From: Paraglaciecola chathamensis S18K6
GTDB lineage: Bacteria; Pseudomonadota; Gammaproteobacteria; Enterobacterales; Alteromonadaceae
DNA: 64,000 nt
Direction of reading: 5' to 3'
NCBI GenBank assembly: GCA_000314955.1
Contig: BAEM01000022.1
Span: forward strand, 186,001 to 250,000
Part shown: positions 9,105 to 17,473 of the stretch, piece after piece
How positions within the stretch are numbered: the stretch's first letter is position 1
How the letters are laid out: each line of letters opens with the position of its first letter
Translations under genes and position numbers: made by a program
The notes under the pieces: generated by a model
What the model was told of the DNA's origin: nothing
Database searches by the model: none
The model's input: the letters and a program-made list of their open reading frames with translations, nothing else

Positions 9105-11420
9105 ATGAATAACAATCTCTTCGTTACCAAACGAACTGGCGAGCGCGAAAGCATTGACCTCGAAAAAATCCACAAAGTCATTACGTGGGCAGCCAAAGGC
9201 CTTAATAATGTGTCGGTTTCGCAAGTGGAAATTAAAGCGCACATTCAGTTCTACGATGGTATCAAAACAGAAGACATTCATGAGACGTTAATTCGTTCTG
9301 CTGCAGATCTTATCTCAACAGATGCACCGGATTATCAGTACTTAGCGGCACGTTTAGCCATATTCCATTTGCGCAAAAAAGCCTACGGCCAATTCGAGCC
9401 CCCTGCTCTATTCGCCCATGTTACGCAAATGATTGAAATGCAAAAATACGATCAACATTTATTGAGTGATTACAGCAAAGCTGAATTTCAAGAAATGGAT
9501 GACTATATTGATCACTGGCGTGATATGGACTTCAGCTATGCAGCAGTCAAGCAGCTAGAAGGCAAATATCTTGTTCAAAACCGTGTAACCGGTGAAATTT
9601 ACGAAAGCGCTCAGTTCCTTTATATCTTAGTGGCTGCTTGTTTGTTTGCTGATTATCCAAAAGACACACGTATGGATTACATCAAGCGCTTTTACGATGC
9701 GACTTCGAAGTTTAAAATATCACTGCCTACGCCGATTATGGCGGGTGTACGTACCCCAACTAGGCAGTTCAGTTCCTGCGTATTAATTGAAGCCGGTGAT
9801 AGCCTTGATTCAATTAATGCTACCGCAAGCGCCATTGTAAAATACGTTAGTCAACGTGCCGGTATCGGCGTGAATGCTGGTCGTATCCGTGCATTAGGTA
9901 GCCCTATCCGTGGTGGTGAAGCTTTTCATACTGGCTGTATCCCTTTCTACAAGTATTTCCAAACAGCGGTTAAAAGTTGTTCACAAGGTGGGGTTCGCGG
10001 TGGTGCCGCAACACTTTTCTACCCACTTTGGCATATGGAAGTCGAATCACTGCTCGTATTGAAAAATAACCGTGGTGTGGAAGAAAACCGAGTGCGTCAT
10101 TTAGATTACGGCGTACAATTCAACAAGTTGATGTACCAGCGCTTGATTAAAGATCAGCATATCAGCCTATTTAGCCCATCTGATGTGCCTGGTTTGTACG
10201 ATGCATTCTTTGCCGACCAAGCTAAATTTGAAGAGTTGTACGTTAAGTACGAACAAGATGACAGCATCCGTAAGACGCAAGTCAAAGCGGTAGAACTATT
10301 TAGTTTATTCATGCAAGAGCGCGCAAGCACAGGTCGTATCTATTTGCAGAACGTGGATCACTGTAATACTCACAGTCCGTTTGACCCGAAGGTTGCCCCT
10401 ATCCGTCAAAGCAACTTGTGTCTTGAAATCGCCCTACCGACTAAACCGTTAGAGCATGTTAATGATGAAAACGGTGAAATAGCCCTATGTACCTTGTCAG
10501 CGTTTAACTTAGGTGCAATTGAAAGTGTTGAAGATTTTGCAGAAATGGCTGACTTGGCTGTTCGCGCACTAGACAACTTACTCGATTATCAGGATTACCC
10601 TGTTCCTGCGGCATACAACGCTACTATGGGTCGTCGTACCCTAGGCATAGGCGTCATCAACTTTGCCTACTACCTCGCTAAAAACGGGGTTAAATACTCT
10701 GATGGCAGTGCCAATGGCTTGATTCACCGCACCTTTGAAGCGATGCAATACCACTTGATGCGTGCATCTTGTAACCTTGCAAAAGAAAAAGGCGCGTGTC
10801 CGAAGTTTGATGAAACAACATACTCTCAAGGCATCATGCCAATTGATACCTACAAAAAAGATTTAGATAAAATCTGTGACGAACCACTGCATTGTGATTG
10901 GGACAGCCTACGTGCTGACATCAAACAATACGGTTTGCGCAATAGTACCTTGTCTGCCTTGATGCCATCTGAAACTTCATCACAGATTTCAAATGCGACG
11001 AATGGCATTGAGCCACCCCGTGGCCATATCAGTGTTAAATCAAGTAAAGACGGCGTGTTAAAGCAAGTTGTGCCTGAGTACGAACGGTTAAAAGACAAAT
11101 ACGAATTATTGTGGGATCTACCATCAAACGATGGCTACTTGCAGTTAACAGGCATTATGCAAAAGTTTGTTGATCAAACCATTTCGGCTAACACCAGTTA
11201 TGATCCAAACAAATACGACGGCGGCAAAGTACCTATGAAACTGTTGCTAAAAGATTTGCTTACCGCTTACCAGTTAGGTGTGAAAACCTTGTACTACCAC
11301 AACACCCGTGATGGTGCAGCAGATACCTCACAGCAAGAACTGAAATCCGCTCAGTTTGTACCACAAGAAGCCGTCGTTGAAGAAGATGACGATTGTGCTG
11401 GCGGTGCGTGTAAAATATGA
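9105..11420 (+). CDS. nrdA: Ribonucleoside-diphosphate reductase, alpha subunit (class Ia)
   Basis: NrdA (771 residues) reduces ribonucleoside diphosphates to deoxyribonucleotides together with NrdB. The N-terminal ATP-cone (about residues 5-95) gives dATP control. The catalytic cysteines appear in SSCVLIE, NLCLEIALP and ALCTLSAFN; the radical-path tyrosine pair is in TLYYHNT; the redox-relay cysteines are in the C-terminal DDCAGGACKI. ATG at 9105 (MNNNLFVTKRTGERESIDLEKIH) matches the family; the frame opens upstream at 9048 but that stretch is not NrdA-like. NrdR boxes lie upstream. Unusually, nrdB is not next: it is 12 kb away, behind a mobile element. Confidence 0.98.
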   Translation: MNNNLFVTKRTGERESIDLEKIHKVITWAAKGLNNVSVSQVEIKAHIQFYDGIKTEDIHETLIRSAADLISTDAPDYQYLAARLAIFHLRKKAYGQFEPPALFAHVTQMIEMQKYDQHLLSDYSKAEFQEMDDYIDHWRDMDFSYAAVKQLEGKYLVQNRVTGEIYESAQFLYILVAACLFADYPKDTRMDYIKRFYDATSKFKISLPTPIMAGVRTPTRQFSSCVLIEAGDSLDSINATASAIVKYVSQRAGIGVNAGRIRALGSPIRGGEAFHTGCIPFYKYFQTAVKSCSQGGVRGGAATLFYPLWHMEVESLLVLKNNRGVEENRVRHLDYGVQFNKLMYQRLIKDQHISLFSPSDVPGLYDAFFADQAKFEELYVKYEQDDSIRKTQVKAVELFSLFMQERASTGRIYLQNVDHCNTHSPFDPKVAPIRQSNLCLEIALPTKPLEHVNDENGEIALCTLSAFNLGAIESVEDFAEMADLAVRALDNLLDYQDYPVPAAYNATMGRRTLGIGVINFAYYLAKNGVKYSDGSANGLIHRTFEAMQYHLMRASCNLAKEKGACPKFDETTYSQGIMPIDTYKKDLDKICDEPLHCDWDSLRADIKQYGLRNSTLSALMPSETSSQISNATNGIEPPRGHISVKSSKDGVLKQVVPEYERLKDKYELLWDLPSNDGYLQLTGIMQKFVDQTISANTSYDPNKYDGGKVPMKLLLKDLLTAYQLGVKTLYYHNTRDGAADTSQQELKSAQFVPQEAVVEEDDDCAGGACKI

Positions 11421-11491
11421 CCACTGTGTTTTTGTAAAAGTATCATTTTTGTGGATAACTATACGTAAAAATATATAAAACATAGACTTAA

Positions 11492-11518
11492 GGGAAGTGT
11501 TTGACACTTCCCTTTTTT
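11492..11518 (+). terminator. Intrinsic terminator downstream of nrdA
   Basis: GGGAAGTGT (11492-11500) and ACACTTCCC (11504-11512) form a 9-bp stem with a 3-base loop, followed by six T residues. It should end nrdA transcription before the element. Whether it is host sequence or belongs to the left end of the element is unclear. Confidence 0.88.
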
Positions 11519-11563
11519 GTATTATTCTATTACATATTACCCCTGTGTTTATTTGGTATCATT

Positions 11564-12784
11564 TTGCGTTATAAAACTGAAAAAATTACCAATCCGAGAT
11601 ACGGCAACCAAACCTTGCCCATGCTGGTTGATACGCACAACCATTGCTTACCAGAACCTAGTGCGGCGATCTGGGGGTGGGATTTATGGCTATCCTCCAA
11701 ATACAACACAACCCTCAATCGCCTAAATGATCTTTGCGTGTTCTATGAATACTGCGCTAATGAGCATCAAACGTTTTTCGAAGAAGCTGCCAAACTCAAT
11801 ATATTGACCAATCGCCAAGTCAATAACCTTGGTACTTTCCTACTGCACAATTTCAAATATGAGTTAGAGGACGGTGTAAGTATCGCCCCCTCGACTTACA
11901 ACCGACGTATTGATTCCATCATTTTGTTTTTGAAGTTTCACTACAACCGTTATATTGAAAGGCTTGATGACTACGATAAGAAAGAACAAGTTCAAAAATC
12001 AGTGGATAGAGCTTGTGGCTGGATTGCAAAGAAACGTTACTCAAAAGCGCAAGTCGATAATGCTACTAAGCAGACAGAACCATTAAACAACGATGAAATA
12101 GACATCATCAAAAAGATAATACGCCCTTCTACTGACTCATTTACCAATGAAATCAATCCATTTCGACGTCAATTACAGGTGCGTAATGCTTGTGCCATAC
12201 TGCTTTTATTGGAATTAGGATGTCGAGCATCCGAGTTAGTGCTCATTCGTTCAGATCAAGATCTAAAGCTAACGACAAATCCCACAGTCGTTATTCAATT
12301 TTCAGAAGACTCAGCGTTCAGAAACCGTAAAGATGGTGCGTCACATAAAACTCGCTTTAGAGAGCTTCCAATCAGTCGTGGTCTAGCAGCGCTCATTTTA
12401 GATTACCTAGAAGAACATCGTCCCTTTCTTAGAAAACCTTTTAAAGGGAGCCTAACGGAATATCTATTTATCAGCGAAAAAGATGGTGGTGCTCTGACAA
12501 CGTCAGGGTTGGATTATATGATCACTAAAATATACCAAACAATCCCAAACCTTGCTGATGTCATTCACCCACACCGATTCCGTGTTACACGAGGCACAGA
12601 GTTACGAAGCAATATTGATACAAAATACGAAGACTCCAACTCCCCAATGACACAAGCGGGTGAAACACAGGATTTACTGACCACATGGGGCGGCTGGTCA
12701 ACAACCAGTGATATGACAAGGCGATATACACAAGCCCACCTGCAACGAAAGATCAGTGATTATTTAAGAGGAAAGGAAGACTAA
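11564..12784 (+). CDS. Tyrosine recombinase, first of trio (IntA-like)
   Basis: This is a tyrosine site-specific recombinase of about 400 residues. Catalytic elements are visible in order: Arg of GCRASELVLIR (codon at 12224), a lysine region in the beta-hairpin (HKTRFRELP), the box II motif HPHRFRVTRG with His and Arg, a Trp/Gly motif (WGGWSTTSD) and the nucleophile Tyr in RRYTQ. An N-terminal SAM-like core-binding domain precedes them. The start is uncertain. The frame is open from inside the terminator at 11501; coding-like sequence (ITNPRYGNQTLPMLVD) precedes the first good ATG at 11621, so the TTG at 11564 is proposed. It abuts the next gene with no gap and probably initiates element integration or excision. 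Confidence 0.85.
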   Translation: MRYKTEKITNPRYGNQTLPMLVDTHNHCLPEPSAAIWGWDLWLSSKYNTTLNRLNDLCVFYEYCANEHQTFFEEAAKLNILTNRQVNNLGTFLLHNFKYELEDGVSIAPSTYNRRIDSIILFLKFHYNRYIERLDDYDKKEQVQKSVDRACGWIAKKRYSKAQVDNATKQTEPLNNDEIDIIKKIIRPSTDSFTNEINPFRRQLQVRNACAILLLLELGCRASELVLIRSDQDLKLTTNPTVVIQFSEDSAFRNRKDGASHKTRFRELPISRGLAALILDYLEEHRPFLRKPFKGSLTEYLFISEKDGGALTTSGLDYMITKIYQTIPNLADVIHPHRFRVTRGTELRSNIDTKYEDSNSPMTQAGETQDLLTTWGGWSTTSDMTRRYTQAHLQRKISDYLRGKED

Positions 12785-14410
12785 ATGGCGCACGCACTAT
12801 CGATTTATTTACCAGAGCAAGATAACGATCCTTATCAAGACCTATATGATGAAGTAGCTCGGTTAAATGGCGATTATGACCCATTTCCTGCCCAGTTCAC
12901 CTCATTTCACGGTCAAAAAATCTCTATAAGAGAAAGCAATCAGCGGCTTAAAACTAAGCTCCAAATTATCAATGTTGGAAAGAGCAATCAAAATTACGCT
13001 CTCTCAGAGTCATACTCAGATTATCACTACCTAAACTACATAGCTGTAAAGTGCTGGATAGACTTCGCAATTGAACGTTCACCAGCATCCATCGGTCATT
13101 TATCATATGGATTTCAGGCTCTTAAAAGTATCAAATTATCAGATAAAGCTCTTAACAATGAACGTGCATTTTCTAAAGAAATTGCTTCAAACATATCTTC
13201 GATAATACAGAAAAACAAAGACAATCAAATGATTTGGCTGTCGATGCGAATGTTTGCAAATTACGCTATAGAAAATGCATATTGGGGCTTTGATGAAAAT
13301 CTAATATTTAAACTGGATGAAATAAAAATCCCCAACTCTGGTGGGAAACTAAGAGTATCTCTTCTCGATCACGAAAACGGACCTTTTACTCGTACCGAAG
13401 TAGCACAAATAGCTCAAGCCATTCATCAAGAGAATGTTCCATTACAAACCCGTATTTGTTTTAAATTAGCAATGCAATTTGGCTTACGACCAATTCAATT
13501 AGCTCTGTTAAGAGAAGATGATGTTTATTACGACGACAAACTTTTAGCTTGGTTTATTAACATTCCCCGTGTAAAAGGTAGAACAGCGCAGCTTAGACGG
13601 AATAAGAACAACTTCGTATTACGAGAGTTACCAAGCCATCTAGCAGAGGATATCTCTGAACTAAACAAAACATATTCAGAAATCAATATGCTTGACCTCG
13701 AAGGCAATAGTCTTCCTCGTCCTCTTTTAAAAGCAGAAACGTGCCATTTAGAGTTATTAGGGCAGAAGAAATTAAAAGAATATGCTTGGCATCTGTACTC
13801 TAAAAACATCACTGAACTATTCAGATTTAGCAGAAGTTTGTTAAACATCCAGTCTCGCCATATAACTGATGACGACGGCAATCCCACTCCACTTAAGATC
13901 ACCTGTTACCGCTTTCGCTATACACTCGGTACACGCATGGTCATGGAAGGAAAAACCCCTGAAGAAGTTGCAATAGCTTTGGATCACAGTACCGTTGCCA
14001 GTGTGCAGCATTACTTTCGATATAACCGAGACTTAATTGATTTTATCGACGACAGTTTCGAGTCATCTAACACCATCAAAAGTGCAGTTATGAGATGGCA
14101 AGGTTTCATCGTCGATGAAAACGATGGCAATGTCGAAGGTACTTTAATTAGGGTGAGTGACATTGCCAATCTTGGCAAATGTTTAAAGAAAACTCAATGC
14201 GAGATGCACCCTACAGTAAGTTGTTATAGCTGCTCTCGCTTCCGCCCCTTTAAAAATGCAGACCATGAAGCACAACTTAAGGTCATTGAAGCTGAGCGAG
14301 ACTTCGTAAAAGCCAATTCATCAGGAGCAGTTTTACACCAACTTGATGAAGCATGGGAAGGCGCTATTCAAATTGTCGAAGCCATTAAATCAATGAAAGG
14401 CGAAGAGTAA
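12785..14410 (+). CDS. Tyrosine-recombinase-fold protein, second of trio (Tfp-like)
   Basis: The 541-residue protein has a recombinase catalytic domain in roughly residues 200-420. The box I Arg (FGLRPIQLALL), a lysine hairpin (PRVKGRTAQLRR), the late His (LDHSTVASVQ) and a Tyr (HYFRY) are present. In box II the usual H-x-x-R reads YRFRYTLGT, so the first catalytic His is Tyr, which may reduce or abolish strand cleavage. A cysteine-rich C-terminal segment (CLKKTQCEMHPTVSCYSC, about residue 470) looks metal-binding. The ATG directly follows the previous stop, and its own stop overlaps the next start (TAATG). By analogy with SE elements it may be an accessory recombinase subunit; this is inference. 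Confidence 0.82.
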   Translation: MAHALSIYLPEQDNDPYQDLYDEVARLNGDYDPFPAQFTSFHGQKISIRESNQRLKTKLQIINVGKSNQNYALSESYSDYHYLNYIAVKCWIDFAIERSPASIGHLSYGFQALKSIKLSDKALNNERAFSKEIASNISSIIQKNKDNQMIWLSMRMFANYAIENAYWGFDENLIFKLDEIKIPNSGGKLRVSLLDHENGPFTRTEVAQIAQAIHQENVPLQTRICFKLAMQFGLRPIQLALLREDDVYYDDKLLAWFINIPRVKGRTAQLRRNKNNFVLRELPSHLAEDISELNKTYSEINMLDLEGNSLPRPLLKAETCHLELLGQKKLKEYAWHLYSKNITELFRFSRSLLNIQSRHITDDDGNPTPLKITCYRFRYTLGTRMVMEGKTPEEVAIALDHSTVASVQHYFRYNRDLIDFIDDSFESSNTIKSAVMRWQGFIVDENDGNVEGTLIRVSDIANLGKCLKKTQCEMHPTVSCYSCSRFRPFKNADHEAQLKVIEAERDFVKANSSGAVLHQLDEAWEGAIQIVEAIKSMKGEE

Positions 14411-16623
14411 TGAATGGCGTAACGCAACTTGGGCAACATAAGTTCAATAAGCAACAGACTAGACTATTAGGCGCTGTAAAAGCATTAATTGAAGATGAAT
14501 TGCCGACCTTTAAATCTATGCAAGATAATAAAACGTTGATCGGTGAATGGGACGACTTCTACTGGACTTATCAAAACAAGAATATCTACTTCACTAAGCG
14601 ATATGATAATACTGGCGAATTAGTCACAGGCAAGACACCTGTTGAAGCTAGAGTCCCTATGGACGACATATGGTGTGATATAGCCAAACTTTACACTCTT
14701 ATACATATCAAAAAAGGTAAGGCTAACAAGTCAATTGTCGCTTCGATTGCTGGCTGTTTCTGGCTTGCTGACCACTTCAATTACGACCTCGACAGCATAA
14801 TTACCTTAAAACAAGCAGACATTGACGAACTTCCAAGTACGCTCGATAAGCACTTTGCAAAACGTTCTGTTTTTGAAAAATATAAAGAAACAGTCGCTTT
14901 TGTAAAAACCTTCTTAGTGCCAAAAAAGTTGTGTCCATCATTTGCTCCAAAAGTAAAGCTGGCTAATCCTGCCAACAAACAAAACGATGTCACAACCGAA
15001 GAATACCAAAAGCGAAGAGACAAAAAATTCAACGTTAATATAGACAAGTATATTGGTATCGCTAAACGTCGATTTGAAGCAGACCAAACACTTATATCTA
15101 AAGGGGAAGAACCCGCCCACCCTGTAATGAAATCTGGCTATGATGAACTTCGATTTTTAGCTATTCCATTCTTTATGGCCTTTGGGCTTCGTATCGGTGA
15201 AGTGTGCCGATTGCACAAAGACTGCATAGGATTTGATGAGACCAATGAACGCTGGTATTTGCGAGTTCTCACTGAAAAAGGAGAACTCGCTTCAGCACGC
15301 CCTGTCCCCTTGATGTGGCAAGAAATCATCCTCGAATCACATAAGCGTATTTTAGAAATTACAGCGCCATTTAGAGCACTGGCAAAAAGTATTGAGCAAC
15401 ATAGAGAACAAGCCGTTATTAACGTTTTACACTTCCCTGATAGGGACGAATACTTTAGTACAGCGCTTCAGGAAGCAGGCTATAAACCTTCGAGTTATTT
15501 TCTTAGAAGTGAGGTAGGCAAAACTGGTGAATTTCACACCTCTGGCTTGGGATTTAACAACCTCAGAGAAAAAGCACCCTATGCTGATGCCATTGTCGAT
15601 AAAGTAACCATAAAAACATCACCTAATACTCCTAAAAACCTGAAAGTTGTAATTTCTAAAGAGGCGTTAAGTGAGATAGCAATGCAACGTTACAATGACA
15701 TGCAAAAACAAGTCTATGAAAGTAATGATGATGGCGAAGATATTACAGAAGAAATCGTTTCTACCTCTTATGCTTTTAAAATGCCTTTCAGTGACTTTTT
15801 GTTTATAGCAAAAGAAGATACCTTTGATGGTGGCAGTAATTCTCACGGATTTTTACCATTACCGATGAGACCGAAATCATTTACTAGATGGCTAAAGAAA
15901 GATTCATCAAGAGCAAAAAGCCTTTTTCAGCGTTACGATGTTCGTGATGAGGATGGCAATATCGTCAATGTTGAATCACATCAGTTTAGGCACTGGCTAA
16001 CCGACGCCATGAAACGCTCTGGTAAAAACGAAATGATGATCGACCTTTTTATGGGGCGCACCGCAGGTCAAACCCGAAACTACGATCATCGAACAGCTAA
16101 AGAGCGTGCCGAAGAAATACGTGAACGTTATCTATCTGAAGACTCCATTCCTGATGATGTGCTCGGCAGACGTATTAAACGCATGAGAGAAAACAATGTG
16201 TCACTTGACGAGATTGAAATGGCGCTTAGCCACACACTTTCAGTCGTCCATTTCACGCCTTGGGGAACCTGCAATCGAGACTTAGATGTTAGCCCTTGTG
16301 AGAAAGGCATGATGTGCTTAAGAAGCAACGATGGAGATGCCTGTCAGCATTTCGGCATAGACCCCAACGATGAAGAGGCCAAAGCATCTATTATCAATAC
16401 CAAAACACATTATGAGAACCAGCTAAGTGTGCTGCTCCCAAACTACCAAGAGCTAAGTGAGACATTGAACAAACAGGAGCCGTTAGATCAACACGTTCAA
16501 TACTGCATCGACATTATCAAAGGATGTGAAAATGCATTAATAGCCTATGAACGACAACGCAGTAATAACGATCAGATAATTGATATTGTTCAAGTCTACA
16601 CACCTGAGGTAAACGATGGGTAA
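14410..16623 (+). CDS. Large tyrosine recombinase, third of trio (IntB-like)
   Basis: This 737-residue recombinase has a long N-terminal DNA-binding part and a catalytic domain from about residue 240 to 590. The Arg of box I is in FGLRIGEVCRL, box II is SHQFRHWLTDAM with His and Arg, and the Tyr lies in TRNYDHRT. The third-position His/Trp is replaced by Arg (FMGRTAGQT). The C-terminus carries a Cys/His cluster (WGTCNRD, SPCEKGMMCL, ACQHFGID) like the metal-binding tails of other trio recombinases. It overlaps the genes on both sides (1 and 8 bases), so the three recombinases should be made in fixed proportion. Confidence 0.85.
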   Translation: MNGVTQLGQHKFNKQQTRLLGAVKALIEDELPTFKSMQDNKTLIGEWDDFYWTYQNKNIYFTKRYDNTGELVTGKTPVEARVPMDDIWCDIAKLYTLIHIKKGKANKSIVASIAGCFWLADHFNYDLDSIITLKQADIDELPSTLDKHFAKRSVFEKYKETVAFVKTFLVPKKLCPSFAPKVKLANPANKQNDVTTEEYQKRRDKKFNVNIDKYIGIAKRRFEADQTLISKGEEPAHPVMKSGYDELRFLAIPFFMAFGLRIGEVCRLHKDCIGFDETNERWYLRVLTEKGELASARPVPLMWQEIILESHKRILEITAPFRALAKSIEQHREQAVINVLHFPDRDEYFSTALQEAGYKPSSYFLRSEVGKTGEFHTSGLGFNNLREKAPYADAIVDKVTIKTSPNTPKNLKVVISKEALSEIAMQRYNDMQKQVYESNDDGEDITEEIVSTSYAFKMPFSDFLFIAKEDTFDGGSNSHGFLPLPMRPKSFTRWLKKDSSRAKSLFQRYDVRDEDGNIVNVESHQFRHWLTDAMKRSGKNEMMIDLFMGRTAGQTRNYDHRTAKERAEEIRERYLSEDSIPDDVLGRRIKRMRENNVSLDEIEMALSHTLSVVHFTPWGTCNRDLDVSPCEKGMMCLRSNDGDACQHFGIDPNDEEAKASIINTKTHYENQLSVLLPNYQELSETLNKQEPLDQHVQYCIDIIKGCENALIAYERQRSNNDQIIDIVQVYTPEVNDG

Positions 16624-17029
16624 GCAACCTAATAAAAAAGATCCTAAATGGCTTGCTAATGCGCTTATGTCCCTTAAGTTTTTTGAGACAAGTCCAGAAT
16701 ACAAACATGAGTTCAAGCATGATTATTTTGCCTCGCAGTTAGGCATCAGCAAGCCCACATTGTACCGCTGTGACAAGTACATGAAAGAATTTCAGAGGGT
16801 AAAAGACTTACTCAAAGAATTAAAGGTCGATAAGTCGCTATCTGAAGGCGCACCGACCTCTGGTGATAATGAAAAAATAGCGAAACTTGAGGCAAAAGTA
16901 GCTGAGCAAGCCGAGACAATTTCTACGTTACAGTTAAGATTAAATGACTGCTATCAAATACTTGAAGACCAAGGTATTGATCCCGAGTTCGTTTACCCTA
17001 AGCGCCTGAAAAAACATAAGGAGGCGTAA
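16616..17029 (+). CDS. Small helix-turn-helix/coiled-coil protein of the recombinase operon (SRAP/TnpC-like)
   Basis: The 137-residue protein has a probable helix-turn-helix near residues 35-55 (FASQLGISKPTLYRCDKYM). It is followed by a heptad-patterned helix at about 80-115 (KIAKLEAKVAEQAETISTLQ) typical of a coiled coil. It starts inside the end of the large recombinase gene. In Tn554-type elements a small coiled-coil protein (TnpC), and in SE elements a small auxiliary protein (SRAP), occupies this place after the recombinases, so an accessory role in recombination is likely. No sequence identity to either could be tested. Four bases (TAAATG) link it to the next gene. Confidence 0.75.
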   Translation: MGKQPNKKDPKWLANALMSLKFFETSPEYKHEFKHDYFASQLGISKPTLYRCDKYMKEFQRVKDLLKELKVDKSLSEGAPTSGDNEKIAKLEAKVAEQAETISTLQLRLNDCYQILEDQGIDPEFVYPKRLKKHKEA

Positions 17030-17473
17030 ATGAGTAACCCCAAAGCTATAGAAAACTATGAACGGTTTCTCGCTTTTGTTGAAGCCCGATTCAATGAAGC
17101 CGACTGGGAAGACTTTGTGTTGCCCAACAGACTAGATCTCAATAAAAAAATGATCGCCAGAGAATGTGAGTTTGACCGAAAACGAATTACCGAAAACTCA
17201 AAGATCAAAGCCAAATATAATGAAGTTAAGGCTGATTTAATTGTAAAAGGCATCTTGATTGAAGATAACAGAACGCCTTCCGAGCAATACTCGGCTAAAG
17301 CAACTACTGGCAAATCCAGCGTTGATAAGCGTATGCTGAAAAAATCTCAAGAAACCAATGCAGCACTTGAAGAACAATTATATAAAACCACAAAAGAGCT
17401 AGAAGAAGCTAAAGCCAAACTCAAACGACTGAACGCAATTGAAGACCACTTATTAGCGACTGGGCGGCTTTAA
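17030..17473 (+). CDS. Small coiled-coil protein of the recombinase operon, function unknown
   Basis: I do not recognise this 147-residue protein. An N-terminal helical region (residues 1-60; LNKKMIARECEFDRKRITEN looks like a helix-turn-helix) is followed by a charged linker. The C-terminus from about residue 105 is a long heptad helix (EEQLYKTTKELEEAKAKLKR). The layout parallels the preceding 137-residue gene, so the two may be diverged paralogues or partners that bind DNA and multimerise. It starts directly after the previous stop and its own stop overlaps the helicase start. The context suggests a role in processing the element. Confidence 0.7.
   Translation: MSNPKAIENYERFLAFVEARFNEADWEDFVLPNRLDLNKKMIARECEFDRKRITENSKIKAKYNEVKADLIVKGILIEDNRTPSEQYSAKATTGKSSVDKRMLKKSQETNAALEEQLYKTTKELEEAKAKLKRLNAIEDHLLATGRL

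Noticed and set aside
11450..11458. TGTGGATAA, a perfect DnaA box just after nrdA
   Set aside because: A single 9-mer is expected about once in such a window by chance, and no second box is nearby.
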